From Meconema thalassinum (taxonomy: Eukaryota; Arthropoda; Insecta; Orthoptera; Tettigoniidae): 64,000 nucleotides of DNA. The translations under genes and the position numbers were made by a program. The stretch is from assembly GCA_946902985.2 (NCBI GenBank), contig OX336388.2:1505940545-1506004544 (forward strand). Direction: 5' to 3'. The notes under the pieces were generated by a model. The model searched no databases, was not told the origin of the DNA, and was given only the letters and a program-made list of their open reading frames with translations. Positions 33,851-45,825 of the stretch are shown piece after piece (the first letter of the stretch is position 1; each line of letters begins with the position of its first letter).

Positions 33851-35121
33851 CTTAGTTTTATTTAAAACTAGCAGAAGTACCCGTTCTTCGAACGGTGTTC
33901 GGTGTTTACACCAGACATTATCAATTGAGCTACTGTTGCAATGGTTAGCGGTTTGTCATTCCTTCATAAGTTTATCAGAACGAAGTTATGTTTCTGGGAA
34001 TATCACACACACTATTAATTTAAGGGGCTTAAAATGTGGTTTTCGGAGACCCTTTATAGACTCACGAATTTTGTGTCTTACATAGAGAAGCGAAACATAT
34101 GCTTTGGTCGTCCTTCTAGGATAATTTTTATATTTCGCCTATTTTAGCATGTACTTTGAGAAGATTTTCCCTATATCCACCTTTCTACTGTATGAAAAGT
34201 ACGGCGAAGAGTTTTATAAATGTTTGGTGTATTGCCTCTCATGGATACCATACCTAATTTTACGATGCACCAAGCATCCGAACACGAGTTATAGGAGTAC
34301 ATAAAGATACACAGAAAGACGGACTGGCAATTCTATTGTCTACAATATATCACCCAGATATCCAAATATGGGTATATCTACCACACAGTATCAAACAAAA
34401 TCATCTTTACGATGAACCCGTTTGTCAAAAAAAAAAAAAAGTTAAAATATGCTCTCAAACTAAATTCACCTAACGTGTACTTCCTGACGTGAAATAGAAT
34501 TGAAAGCCTTGTAGACGAAACGCAATACATGTCACATAAAAACTGACCCTCTACGTTGTGTTAGGTCCCCATACACAGTAAAACCCCTTTCATAACTTAT
34601 AAAGGCTTGTGGTGCATGAAAATTAAGCTTCTTTAGCCTCAAATGGCTCAAATTCCTAAAAGCCGCATAACATGCTGATTCGATTCAGGAATTTTTGAAA
34701 ATAATGTTGCTGTTTGGAGATATAATAGACCTTCTGTACTATATGTCGCAAGTGAAAATTGCGTGAAAAAATTCTAGGTTACCCCTTGACCCCCATATTT
34801 GCATTGAAGAATTATACAGTCTATGTTGGTTCCGTGATAACCTTATAGCCATTTGCAAACTTTCACAGAAATATAATAAATGGAGTGGCATTGCTTCTTA
34901 CAGAAATAGATGGAAAGTTGGATGTCACCCCTTGAGATAATGTTGTCATGGAAACCGACTTGCATTCCTTCACTAGTTTGTTAAATTCAATTAAATTAGT
35001 TTTCTGGGAATATCTCAGAAACTGTTGGTTTTAGAGTCTCATAATGTAGTTTTCGAGGACCCTTTAGGGCCCCCAAGTTTTGTTTCCGGCACCGAGGGGC
35101 TTTGTCTCGTCGTTGTACGCC

Positions 35122-35124
35122 ATA

Positions 35125-35198
<74 letters not shown>

Positions 35199-35200
35199 TA
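35122..35200. repeat. (TAA)n microsatellite
   Basis: About 24 TAA units lie within Helitron copy B. The corresponding place in copy C (42842-42875) has only a few interrupted units. Poly-Ile and poly-Leu frames here are artefacts. Confidence 0.97.
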
Positions 35201-35455
35201 CAGTATTGGGATAAGAATATTATAGACTTGCCGTACCACAACCGCAGGTGTAAATCGCGTGAAAAAAATCTAGAGTACCCCTTATGCGTATTATACGTAT
35301 TGATGAAGTTTACAGCTTAATTTGGTTCCGTGATAACCTTCTAGCCATTTGCATACTTTCACACTAATGTAATTAATGGAATTGCATTGCGTCATACAGC
35401 AATAGATGGACCTCTGAGATTCTCTGAGATGGTTACCGACTTGCATTCTTTCATT

Positions 35456-38400
35456 AGCCTACTTTCGATTTTTGCAAAAAATGTAAGTAGACCTATGAGA
35501 TCAACACAGGGCGAAAAAGTGTGTGTCTGTCTGTGTGTGTGTGTGAGAGTGTGCACTCTGAATGTCTGCCCCCCCACCTATCGATTCGAACACGGTGAAA
35601 CCGAATTGAACGAAATTCGGTACAGAGGTAGCAATAGCTAAGGGCACCTCAGCGTAATGGCGGCCATCCAAATGTTAAAAGCTTAAATCAAATTACGACC
35701 AACCTAACCATCTGATCTCTACCAATTTTTGCAACATTATACCTTTAGGTATGGAGAATCTTTTGACCAAACTACAAGGTTATCAGCCCAATAATTTGAG
35801 GATGGCTGCCATGTATGTGAGCAAATCGATTCCCCCTATCTATTCGAACACGGTGAAACCGAATTGAACGAAATTTGGTACTGAGTTAGCACTAGCAATG
35901 AGCACTTCAGCGTCATGTTTTATATCGCCGCCATCTTGACTAAAACATAATGGCGGCCACCCAAATGTTAAAAGCTTCAATCAAATTACGAACAACCTAA
36001 TCATCTGATCGCTACCAATTTTTGCAACATTATACCTTTATGTATGAAAAATCTCTTGACCAAAGTACTGTACCCGTTCGTCCGAGGGATGCGATGACCC
36101 ATCTGCTATTACATCGCTTTCCTGGATTTCCAGGACAGAGTGGAGTTAAATGAACATGAAGTCAAATATGGAATGTGTCGGAAATTCAGTTGAAATATCA
36201 CAAAAGCAGAGGGTAACACGAGATAAAGTATCTCCAGGGTCGTTACGGGTTTAAATTTAATTAAAAAAATTACAATAAAAATGGGCGCCACCAACTGAAT
36301 CCCTAGCAAACCACATCCTTCCTGGTTAAGCCTTAATTAAGACAAGGAAAGAATTAGGAAAATCACATCATCATCAGATCACAACTAAGATAAAAAAACA
36401 AATTTATTCAAACTTTGATAGTCAGACAGAAATATTAAACACACATCCTACCTAAGAGTATGGTCGAATCCCATCGTTAAATTGTCATTGTCCTGAAAAT
36501 CGAACCATCTCTATGCTATTCAAAGTGTACTTCATCCGAAAATTTTCTAAAGTTCGCTTGGGTTCTCAGGTTCACCGTAGCACTATGTCTATGCGTCACT
36601 GACATTCGTGATACCTGAGACCTAACTTCTCTTTAAGTTAACATCATGAATGTGGATGCCAAAAATAATGAATCTGTCTAAACACATATTCTAATCACAT
36701 ATTTAAATATCAACTAATTTTATGGCTTTAATGGCATTATTCAAATGCTGAAAATCTCAGTAAATGTTCCTATAAATCGAATAATTAATTTACACTATAT
36801 TTACACTATCATTAATGATTGCTTGTTTGTGAATCAAAGAAACTCCACTAATCATTGGTTATCATCATCATCATATCAAAATTAAATATCTCTCACATTA
36901 GTTCTCATCTCAAAATTCATTATATTCAAGTCAGAATAATTAACTCATTACCATCAAATCATTTAAATGAATATTATAATCATCAATTCATTATATTCTC
37001 CACACACTCTCATTTCATCATCTCATTCAAATTAAATCATCTCAAATCATCCATCTAAATTGTTTAATTCATTAATTCAAGTTGCAATTCTTCAACTATT
37101 TAAATCATATCTCTCATTTCAATTTATTTAAATCCATTTAAATTTATTAATCATCAGCTTCTTTAATTAATTATCACCTTTTAATTCAGTTATTCATCAG
37201 CTATTTAATCATCTATTAATTTATTTCATTCAGCTTATTTATTCAATCTTTAATTCATTCATTTATTTAATTCATTGATTTATTCCAAATTTTAATTTAT
37301 CAATTTATTTAAATTTTATTCCTCTGGTTATTTAGATTTTTATTTCATCGAGTCATTTAGATTTTTATTTCATTGGGTCAGATCATTAATATGCTTAAAC
37401 TTCAGATTATTATTTTTATTAATTATTATTATCAGAAAATCTTGTATTATCAACATTATTTATTTGTTTAATTTCCTAAAAAAATGTTTAATATGGGTTA
37501 TAGAACGTTGTCTTACAGTTTTATCACTGCCAAGTTATATCTCGTATTTAATTATCATGCCAAAAAATATTATTGCCTTCACAAAATCACGTTGGATCTC
37601 ACTATCCAAAACTTCATCATATACTCTCACTTTATCAAATACCATATTTGAATACCATAATTATTCCACATAACACCATAACTATTCCACATAACACCAT
37701 AACTATTCAGCGCACAGCATGAATCTCAAAAATTATGCTAGAATGGGTTCGACAACCTCATGTCTGCCTCAAAATACATTAGCAATATTGCAACTTCCAC
37801 TTGGCAACTTCCAGAAAATGCCTACCACAAACTTCACTTAATCACGTTGCATGATCTACAAAGATATATAACTGGCTTCAAATTATTAACGCACACAATC
37901 TCCAAGAACTGTAATTAATCTGATCACATCTAGACAACTTCTTAAACAATGAGGAAAAAATTACCTTAGTAATCGAAATCCAATTCAAGATTTGCTTTCA
38001 AATAGAGCATAAATTCTCTTAAAATTCTCAAAATTCACTTCACAGAAATACACCAATGTGTTATAATCTCTCACATCAAAAATATGTAATACTGATCTGC
38101 CTCAAAATAAATCTGACCATTAATGATTCATCTTACAAGATTCAATCACTTGAAATCCTTCTCAAAGGTATCAAACTAATTCACAAAAGAGTATCAAAAG
38201 TATCAAAAATATCAGCTGTTAAATGAATGTACTCTCAAAAGAGTATAGCAACAAAATATTGGATTGGCAAACAAGAATTACAAAATGTAACCCTGTTGAC
38301 ATTTATTTTTAATTTATCTAACAAAATTCGACTAATGTGTGACTAGTAGTTTCTTGTTTAATCCTCTTGCAATCTTAAGTACACTCGGATGATAAAAATG

Positions 38401-41010
38401 AGGCCCTCGACTGGCAGGTTAGGTGAGTACCACCACGTAATCGCCTAAAGCGAAAGGCCCTGCCCCGTACACGATCATGATAATGCCCTAGACGATGGGT
38501 CAGGTGAGTACCACCACGCAATCGTATAATACGAAAAGCCCCATCTCGTAGACTGATGAGTGAATGTACCAGATTGGAATCAACAAGTCTCTAGTTGTCA
38601 CATAAAAGCGATATTCGTTCACTTGAGTGAATTAAATATTAATATCTCCAAACAATCCAATATAAAAAAACCCTACTGATGAATAATACATACTCGCTAG
38701 TATGCAATGAACTGACGAAATAATTTAAATAATCCAATTGCAGATCACGAGTTCGAAACACTCGCCACAAAAAAATAACTATCCAAGAAAAACTATCCTT
38801 ACTGAAAATATGTCAAAAAGACCAAACATCTGCTTAATAAAGCCAACCAATGGTGAGAACGTCGTATAATGGTGCTTGCCATATCATATGGTAACGCCAT
38901 ATTCTAGCAAAATGGAGCAAAAAATATCTAAGCCATGTCAAAATAATCGTAGAACTCCTACTAGAAATATATACAAGTATGCCCAGTGTTCATGAAAAAT
39001 CATATCAGGAAAGTCATAACTCTTACAATACCTTCTTATATCAGCTGTTAATATAATTCAAAGATCGCCGATTATCCTCGTGTGTGCCAAAAATTTCTCG
39101 AAAGATCGACGAAAACATCGTATCACCCACTGAACTAACGATTGACTTCATATTCCAAGCGAATCTGATGTTGGATATCCTCTTCTTCAGGAACCGAATC
39201 CATCGCTCTGTGGTGCCATCACGTCTCCGTATTCGCCTAGCCCGACATGATGAACTGCATATTATCCATCACGGATATTGTCCAAACTCTTCCATAAAAG
39301 TTCATAAATGTAGAGTACCCCATACTCTTCGACTATGTCACGCCACTGTCCCATACAATGTTCGGTTTGCATATGACAAAAGTTAATCTCCACAGCGGCT
39401 GAATTTCACTAGTAGAAAATAAATTATTTATAAAAGTGTATACATTTCTTAAACACCCTGTATCTGTGTTCGTAACTGATATTTCATAATTGTTCATGAA
39501 AAACAACTATAATGCTGCACGTGCCACTGTTCATAAAGTGCATATTCTCGTAACTGTTCATTTGCCTAAAAGCATTAATGTTGGCCTGACCCCATTGTCG
39601 CCTTAAATATTCCGGTCTGAAATGCATTATTTAATAAGCCGTAATACCATTGGAATATATCTAAGTCCATTTGAAAGTTCACAATAGCAGTGTATAATTG
39701 CTATCTGCCTGCACAATTAAACTGTCGAACACAAGTCCAAACTTATTAAGTTTGACAAACTGTCGAAATAATGTTCAGCTGCTTGCATGTCGCCTGCTTA
39801 TAAAATGTCGGACCCAGCACGTCCTGTTCTGCCTCACTGTTCTCGAATAATGCGACGCTGAAAACTGGCCTCATTATATCGCTTCGCTGTGCTGTCCTGT
39901 ATTAAGAATGCGGCTCGAAATAATGTTCTCAATTCTATCACAATGCTGCGTATTACTTTAACGAACTGTAACGTTGGAAAAGCATTGCTGTTTCGCATAA
40001 CTGTACCCACGATGTTGAAAATACATCTGCCCGAACACCGGCTCCCCTTTCACTTTCACGGCCTGTATAGCTTGCCTTGCTAACCGCTTCTCGCACTGCA
40101 CACCGTGCTTCTCTCGTCTTGACTGACTGACCTACTTTCGTTCTCCTAGCGTATGCTGCTATCAGCTCCGCTTGCTGGAATACTACTGTCGTTTTCCTCG
40201 CGCACCATGTGCTGTACTCAGCTCGACTGGCTGGACTACTGATGCTGTTTTCTCCGCGCACCATGTGCTGTACTCAGCTCTGCTTGCCGGAATACTACTG
40301 CTGTTCTCAGACTGTCTGATGAGCTCCGCTCAGCGCTGTCACGTGACGTTCCCCTACCTTCTGCGGTCATACGTCACAACTATAATCTCGACCACAATCA
40401 TATCGGCAATTAAGTTATACCATAACTTAAGGAGTTATCTGCCTTTCTTCAAGTTATCACCATAAAGATTTCTTGATATTTCTTCTCTTCTGAGATGATA
40501 TAATATTATATTCCATATAGATCTTGATAATACCTCAATATTCCTCCCATAATTCCACCTGCTTGACTGATAGTGCCACCTTCATCCTTGGCCTCCTACG
40601 TCATTTCCTACCATTCTTCTCGACTCGATCTGAGCGCTATCTTTTCTTTTTTCCCATAAATCTCAACTACGGCTCGATGTCAACTGGCGTAGCCGATAGC
40701 CTCAACTAGGTATCGGGTACAGTACATGGTCATCAACCCAATAATTTGCGGATGGCGGCCATGTATGTGTGCAAATCGATTCCCCATATCTATTCAATAC
40801 GGTGAAATCGAATTGAATGAAATTTTGTACAGAGGTAGCACTAGCAAAGGGCACCTCATATTCATGTTTAATATCAGTATAACACGTTGTATTTCAACAA
40901 GGTACTACAACCAACACTCAATTATACTCCTTTAAAAGGACAAAGAGTTATAACAATACCCATGCATTTAGGAGAAAGTAGGCTATATGTTATTTACTGA
41001 ACATCTTGTT
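35456..41010 (+). mobile_element. K-family non-coding element, copy 1, nested in Helitron B
   Basis: It starts with a hairpin (AGCCTACTTTCG...GTAAGTAGACC), TATGAGATCA, and a TG tract. Modules follow with ACACGGTGAAACCGAATTGA and ATGGCGGCC. It ends AAAGTAGGCTATATGTTATTTACTGAACATCTTGTT. The empty site is preserved in Helitron copy C (TTCATTAGTGTATTAAATG at about 43134). It is interrupted by the 4653-bp insertion at 36069-40721. Confidence 0.8.
36069..40721. mobile_element. 4.65-kb insertion with TG...CA ends and 4-bp target duplication (solo-LTR-like)
   Basis: It is bounded by TGTACCCG and CGGGTACA, with GTAC directly repeated outside (36065-36068, 40722-40725). Removing it restores the K module (compare 35775 and 58812). 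TG...CA ends and a 4-bp duplication are typical of LTR retrotransposons. I see no second LTR and no gag or pol. The interior has a very AT-rich segment (36840-37480, many TCATT repeats), a duplicated block with GGTGAGTACCACCACG (about 38420 and 38505) and short tandem repeats at 40140-40310. It could be a giant solo LTR or a non-coding LTR derivative. Confidence 0.7.
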
Positions 41011-42297
41011 AGTTGATAAAATGAAATTAGTTTTCTGGGAATATCTCAAAACGTTTGGTTTTAAGGCCTTAAAATGTGGCGAGTTTTTTCTCACACAATG
41101 AGGGGCTGAAAATGAGCTCTGTCTCGTCCTTCTACGCCTATTTCAGCATATATTTTAAGGGGGTAGACCCCACTTTATGAGAGGTACGGAGAAGAGGTAC
41201 ATCAATAATTAGTGTCGTGCCTCTGATGGATATGTGTACCAAATTTTACGTTGATTCAAAAAGCTCCAAACAGCTACATTATTTTCAAAAATTCCTGAAT
41301 TGGATCAGGAATGACAAACCGCTATCCATTGCAACAGTAGCTCAATTGATAATGTCTGGTGTAAACACCGCACACCGTTCGATGGACGGGTACTTCTGCT
41401 AGTTCTTTCATAAATTTATCAGAACGAAGTTAGTTTTCTGGGAATATCACACACACTGTTAATTTAAGGGCCTTAAAATGTGTTTTTCGGAGACCCTTTT
41501 TAGACTCCCGAATTTTGTGTCTCACATTGAGAAGCGCAACATTTGCTTTGGTCGTCCTTCTAGGATAATTTTTATATTTCGCCAATTTTAGCATGTATTT
41601 TGAGAAGTTTTTCCCTATATCCACCTTTCTACTGTATGAAAAGTACGGTGAAGAGTATTATAAATGACTGGCGTATTGACTCTCATGGCTACCATAACTA
41701 ATTTTACGATGCACCAAGCATCCGAACAAGAGTTATAGGCGACTAGGCGTACATAAAGATACACAGAAAGACAGACAGACAATTCCATTGTCTACATCCA
41801 AATATCACCCAGATATCCAAATATGAGTATATCTACCACACAGTATCAAACAAAATCATCCTTACGACGAACCCGTAAGTCGACAAAAAAGAAAAAAAAA
41901 AGATTAGTTAAAATGTGCTCTCAAACTAAATTCACCTAACGTGTACTTCATGATGTGAAGTAGAATTGAAAGCCTTGTAGAGGAAACGCAGTACACGTCA
42001 CATAAATACTGACCCTCTATCTTGCGTTAGGTCCCCATACAAAGGAAGACCCCTTTCATAAATTTTAAAGGCTTGTGGTGCGTGAAAAACAGTTTCTTTA
42101 GGCTCAAATGGCCCAAATTCCTAAAAGCCGCAAAAAATGCTGATTCATTTTAGGAATTTTTGAAACTAACGTTGCTGTTGGGAGATATAATAGACCTTCT
42201 GTACAATATGTCGCACGTGAAAATTGCATGAAAAAATTCTAGGTTACCCCTTGACCCCCTTAATTGCATTGACAAATGTTACAGTCTTCGTTGGTTC

Positions 42298-42549
42298 ATA
42301 ATGTCGATTATTCAGGTCCGTATTGACGTAACTATAACTTTGAAAGAATAATGGATTTTCCGCCATCAATACTGTTTATTTCTATTACTTACAGGGACTA
42401 ATTTTGTATGAACTTGTACATGGAAAGGTTTTCCATTGTGTAGTTTTGTTGGACAGGCTGAAGAAGGGGGAGTATTTTCCCCCGAAACTAGTCCCTGTAA
42501 GTAATAGAAATAAACAGTATTGAAGGCGGAAAATCCATTATTCTTTCAA
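42298..42549. mobile_element. 252-bp inverted-repeat hammerhead element with 15-bp target duplication
   Basis: AGTCTTCGTTGGTTC flanks it on both sides (42283-42297 and 42550-42564). Inverted arms of about 68 bp (about 42335-42402 and 42483-42549) contain the 3' part of the ribozyme. Only the right side has the full core. Helitron copies A and B lack it at this point. Confidence 0.88.
42453..42498 (+). ncRNA. hammerhead ribozyme motif
   Basis: ACAGG (stem I), CTGAAGA (consensus CTGANGA), an extra A, helix II GGGGGA...TCCCCC, GAAAC, TA, GTC, CCTGT (stem I). Stem I is 5 bp, helix II 6 bp, and stem III is the 2-bp type. The paired bases differ from those at 30636 and 15916 but the pairing is kept. 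Confidence 0.85.
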
Positions 42550-43586
42550 AGTCTTCGTTGGTTCCATAGCCATTTGCAAACTTTCACAGAAATGTAATAA
42601 ATGGAGTGACATTGCTTCTTACAGAAATAGATGGAAAGTTGGATGCCACCCTTTGAGATAATGTTGTCATGGTTACCGATTGGCATTCCTTCATTAGTTT
42701 TTTCAATTAAATTAAATTAGTTTTCAGGGAATATTTCTGAAACTGTTGGTTTTAGAGCCTTATAATGTAGTTTTCGAGGACCCTTTAGGGCCCCCGAGTT
42801 TTGTTTCTGGCACCGAGGGGCTTTGTCTCGTCGTTGTACGCCATAATATAATACTAATAATAATAAAATAATATATGGATAGGAATATAATAGACCTGCC
42901 GTACCACACCCACAGGTGTAAATCGCGTGATTAAATTCCAGAGTACCCCTTGAACCCCTTAAGCGCATTATACGTACTGTATTGATGAATTTTACAGCTT
43001 AATTTGGTTCCGTGATAACCTTCTAGCCGTTTGCATTTTTTCACAGTAATGTAATTAATGGAATTGCATTGCTTCTTACAGCAATAGATGGACCTCTGAG
43101 ATTCTGTTGCCATGGTTACCGGCTTGCATTCGTTCATTAGTGTATTAAATGAAATTAGTTTTCTGGGAATATCTCAAGAATGGTTGGTTTTAGGTCATTA
43201 AAATGTGGTTTTAAAATGTGAGTTTTGTCTCTCACATTGAGGGGATCAAAATGAGCTTTGTCTCGTCCTTCTACGCCTATTTCAGCATGTATTTTAAGGG
43301 GGTAGGCCCCCCTTTTATGAAGGTACGCAGAAGAGTTACATCAATGAGTAGTGTCGTGCCTCTGATGGATATCTGTATCAAATTTACGTTGATACACCCA
43401 GCCGTTCTCCAGTTATAAGGAGACAAAGTTGTCCACAGACAGACAAAATAAATATTTTCGCGCGCATCCATCATAAAACAGTCTGAAACACGTAAATAAC
43501 TCAAATTTCCGTAGAAATTCAGAAAATAATTTTCATTTTTGAGTATATAGAAATATACTGCACAGCTCGGTGTTGACAAATTTAGG

Positions 43587-43940
43587 TTTTACTCGCTAAC
43601 CGTTGGAGATACACGAAAAGTGATAAGGACCCGTCGGATAGAAAATTAAATGATAATGCTCATGTCCTCAATCAAAAGTTTGCTACTTCTTAGCGTTCTC
43701 TTTTTATTTGAAATGGAAATATGAAATTTTGAAACCAAAGGTTGTAGTGACGTCACAAATGTGGGTTTTACTCGCTAACCGTTTGAGATAAACGATAAGT
43801 GATAAGGACCTATCGGATAGGAAATTAAAGTTTAAAGCTCATATGTGCCTTCAAAAGTTTACTATTTCTTGGCGTTCTCTTTTTATTTGATATGGAATAT
43901 GAAAGTTTGAAACCAAGGGTGTAGTGACGTCACTAAAATG
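43587..43940. repeat. tandem duplication of about 178 bp
   Basis: TTTTACTCGCTAACCGTT starts units at about 43589 and 43767. Both units contain AAGTGATAAGGACC, the GGCGTTCTCTTTTTATTTGA region and GTAGTGACGTCAC. They are diverged by roughly a tenth and sit between Helitron C and G copy 3. Confidence 0.85.
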
Positions 43941-44093
43941 GTCGCCATTTTTTAATAGTGCAAAATATCTAAATCAAAAGTATCATACCTGTTAAATCAG
44001 TTACATCCATGCAAAATGCCATTTAAATCGGACCAGTGGTTCTTGCGTTATTGAGTAACACACAGGCAGACAGACATACACCATCTCATTTTT

Positions 44094-45520
44094 AGCCTAC
44101 TTTTCACATTTTGCAAAAATGAGGAAAAAGTAGACTTATGAGATCGGGCAAATGTGTGTCTGTCTGTCTGTCCTTCTGTCTGTCTGTCTGTCTGTCTGGC
44201 TGGCTGTGTGTGTGTCCCTCCCTATCAACTCCTAAACGGCTGCAGCAATCGAAACAAAATTTGGTAGGAGTTAAGATCTATACCTGAATATCTCACGCCC
44301 ATATTTGAAAATGATGTCAGTGCTACCAACTGCTGAAAAATCGCAATTGAAATTTGAGCTCCATGTTGGATATCATGGAAGGTATGAATAGGAGCTATTT
44401 CAAAATTGGCACACGTATAGATAATAATATTGCAGTTTAATTTCCAGGAGGCCATTCAAGGCAGTGTTGCCAAAATGATTCTAAGCCTGCTGGTAGGTCC
44501 AAATTTTAAATGCATATAACTTCTACACTATCAATTGGATTTCAACCAAATTTCGTATGTACTATGTGTACATAAACAGACATGACTGAACGTATTATTA
44601 AGATCCACCAGGGCTACCAACTGTTAATAAATGCTCTCCATTTATTTTATCCAAATACCAATATATCAGAAAGTATGCAAGCCGACAGCTTTAAACTATG
44701 CACACGTATAGTACCTGATATTCTATATTAATTTGTAGTAACTTATATACGTCAGTGCTACCAACACGATTCTAAGCCTGCTGAGAGGTCCAACTTTAAA
44801 TACATGTAACTTCTATACTATCATTTGGATTTCAACCAAATTTTGTGTGTGCTATGTGTTCCATAACAGATGAAATATGCCGATTCTTAAGAGTAACCAG
44901 GACTACCAACTGTTAATAAATACTGTCTCTATTTTTGTTACCCTAATATCAATATATAAGAAAGTATGCAAGCCAATAGCTCTAAACTTTGCACACGTAT
45001 AGTACCTGGCATTCAAGATTAATTTGGAGTAACTAATATACGTCAAGCCTGCCAACATGATTCTAAGCCTGCTGATAGATGCAATTTTAAAATGCATGTA
45101 ACTTCTATACTAACTAATGGATTTCATTCAAAATTGACACAACACTAGATCTTATTATTTCAGAATATTTCTGACCAATACATGTATGTCATTGTTGCCA
45201 ACATGATATTACGCGCGCTGTTAGATCCAATGTTTAACTGCATGTAACGTCCATGCTAACCACTGGACTTCAACCAAATTTTGTATTCTGTACCTTAAGA
45301 GATGGAACTAAGAATATATTCAGTCACCAGGGCTGCCAACTGTAGTTCTTTATTAGGCAACATTATGCCAGGTATACAGTATTTCGAACTAATTAGAAAT
45401 GTCGATATTACCAAATTAATTTCGGCATTATTCTAGATAGATCCATATAGATTAATCATTGGCATAGATCTTAAATTTTAAGAAAAGTAGGCTCTTTAGT
45501 TCGTCACGGAACTTCTTGTT
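44094..45520 (+). mobile_element. G-family element, copy 3
   Basis: It starts with the hairpin AGCCTACTTTTCAC...GAAAAAGTAGAC, TTATGAGATC and a TGTC microsatellite. It ends AAAAGTAGGCTCTTTAGTTCGTCACGGAACTTCTTGTT. It is about 1.43 kb, uninterrupted, in inverse orientation to copies 1 and 2. No protein is encoded. Confidence 0.85.
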
Positions 45521-45825
45521 ATATATTAGTATGATAACTACAGTAGTTATATACGATTGCACTGTTCCTGAACATTTGAACACGAATCTCCAATGGTCGA
45601 TATCCCATACCGGTAAAAACGAATCAATTTCGACAACCGGAAGATTTCCATTATGACAGGTGAATCAGCTGCCCCACACAAATATTGTGTTCTGCAAAAC
45701 AATGAACGTGTGATCTCTGCTAGCATCACGTTTGGTAATACATGTATACGCTACTAGCAACCCACCCCGGCTTCGCCCGGGAGCAGTTATGAATGCAAGG
45801 TGACAGGCTACTTTTAACCGAAGTC

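Larger units (their letters stand above)
33868..41402. mobile_element. non-autonomous Helitron copy B with Helitron-type 3' ends at both edges
   Basis: The left edge (minus strand) is hairpin CCGTTCGAAGAACGG, GTACTTCTG, CTAG then T (33871-33868). The right edge (plus strand) is CCGTTCGATGGACGG, GTACTTCTG, CTAG (41399-41402) then T. About 95 bp at the two edges are inverted copies. The body matches copies A and C. The element is split by K1 (35456-41010), which carries the LTR-like insertion. No protein is encoded. Confidence 0.75.
41403..43440 (-). mobile_element. non-autonomous Helitron, copy C
   Basis: It matches copy B from about 33959 onward in the same order but lacks the first 90 bp. 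It abuts the right CTAG end of copy B directly. Two long internal sections are related to each other (motif TAGTTTTC.GGGAATAT at about 41430, 42718, 43157). A 252-bp hammerhead element is inserted at 42298-42549. The far end is not defined; sequence to about 43440 still resembles the family. Confidence 0.65.

Noticed and set aside
34996..35241. Poly-leucine and poly-isoleucine open frames
   Set aside because: These are translations of the (TAA)n microsatellite in different frames.
43587..43940. CRISPR-like or satellite array
   Set aside because: There are only two diverged units of about 178 bp, with no spacer structure.
44158..44215. CTGT/TGTC tract as a regulatory site
   Set aside because: It is the constitutive microsatellite of the G family and occurs in every copy.
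45547..45729. 60-codon minus-strand frame beside the Helitron end
   Set aside because: No recognisable motif. Length is within chance expectation.
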